A DNA stretch of 13,446 nt from Candidatus Obscuribacterales bacterium (lineage in GTDB: Bacteria; Cyanobacteriota; Vampirovibrionia; Obscuribacterales; Obscuribacteraceae), in NCBI GenBank assembly GCA_021732245.1, contig JAKFVJ010000212.1, positions 1 to 13,446 of the forward strand, in the 5' to 3' direction. The stretch's first letter is position 1, and each line of letters starts with the position of its first letter. The position numbers were made by a program, and so were the translations under genes. Shown in pieces: positions 13,162-13,446 of this stretch. The notes under the pieces were generated by a model. That model saw nothing but the letters and a program-made list of their open reading frames with translations, made no database searches and was not told the origin of the DNA.

Positions 13162-13446
13162 ATGACATTTGAAAAAAGGGGACGTGACGCGCCCATAACC
13201 AAACCTAATCCGGAGGATTTCGCACCAGGCAAGGTTGCAATGGATGTTCGCACAGACATTCTCTGTCATCCGGCAACAATCTATCCATTAGTCGGATCGA
13301 TTGGGGCTGCAGTTTGCGCAGTATTCATTCCAGCTACTCTCCCTCTGACAGCAGGACTGGCAACAGTTGGTCTCATTGCTAGCGGCGGTTCGTGGTATTA
13401 CAACTACGTGCTCAAAGGCGAAGAAAAGGTAGCGCAACGCTATGCT
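13162..13446 (+). CDS. Two-helix membrane protein, N-terminal part (possibly XpaC-like)
   Basis: The gene starts at ATG 13162 after GGAGG (13148-13152) and runs off the right edge; 95 codons are visible. A polar, basic N terminus (about 1-35) is followed by two adjacent hydrophobic segments (about 42-58 and 60-79) and a charged stretch (LKGEEKVAQRYA) that looks like the start of a helical domain. This fits XpaC-type proteins, which have an N-terminal hairpin of membrane helices and are known to neighbour OmpA/binding-protein fusions and telA. I cannot confirm it from this fragment. It is 18 nt from the preceding stop and probably in the same operon. Confidence 0.65.
   Translation, partial: MTFEKRGRDAPITKPNPEDFAPGKVAMDVRTDILCHPATIYPLVGSIGAAVCAVFIPATLPLTAGLATVGLIASGGSWYYNYVLKGEEKVAQRYA

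Overview
The window holds 15 protein-coding genes, all on the + strand and tightly packed. The first gene is cut by the left edge and the last by the right edge. I see no RNA genes, CRISPR array, transposase or integrase. The host looks like a diderm (Gram-negative-type) bacterium, because there are lipoprotein signal peptides and two proteins with OmpA-like peptidoglycan-binding domains. A palindromic repeat at 11527-11600 belongs to a sequence type I recall from several environmental bacterial phyla. I cannot assign the lineage; a non-photosynthetic cyanobacterial relative (Melainabacteria-like) is only a guess.

Region 1 (1-8634) is a run of small or unusual genes cut into blocks by strong hairpins. 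Block A is the tail of an unknown protein. Block B is an unknown 148-aa protein translationally coupled to an isochorismatase-like cysteine hydrolase. Block C is a Bax-inhibitor-1/YetJ-type membrane protein. Block D is a second isochorismatase-like hydrolase, an unknown 139-aa protein and a 597-aa T4 Rnl1-type RNA ligase with a large C-terminal extension. Block E is a CPBP-type membrane protease, a 64-aa coiled-coil protein, a 112-aa membrane protein, an unknown 146-aa protein, a lipoprotein with an additional C-terminal membrane helix, and a 154-aa single-pass membrane protein.

Region 2 (8635-8925) is the only sizeable non-coding stretch. It has AT-rich palindromes, a good intrinsic terminator and a second terminator-like hairpin just before the next gene.

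Region 3 (8926-13446) is an envelope module: a periplasmic-binding-protein/OmpA fusion, a von Willebrand factor A lipoprotein, a second binding-protein/OmpA fusion, and the start of a two-helix membrane protein. Established comparative work links binding-protein/OmpA fusions and VWA proteins with XpaC- and TelA-type proteins in stress and toxic-anion-resistance loci. That makes XpaC a reasonable but unproven guess for the cut last gene.

My inference is that this is an accessory stress island. Region 1 pairs membrane-homeostasis proteins with an RNA-sealing enzyme and two small-molecule hydrolases, and region 3 would sense or bind something at the cell wall. The hairpins between blocks leave almost no room for promoters, so either they act as partial terminators or RNA-processing sites, or the promoters lie inside coding sequence.
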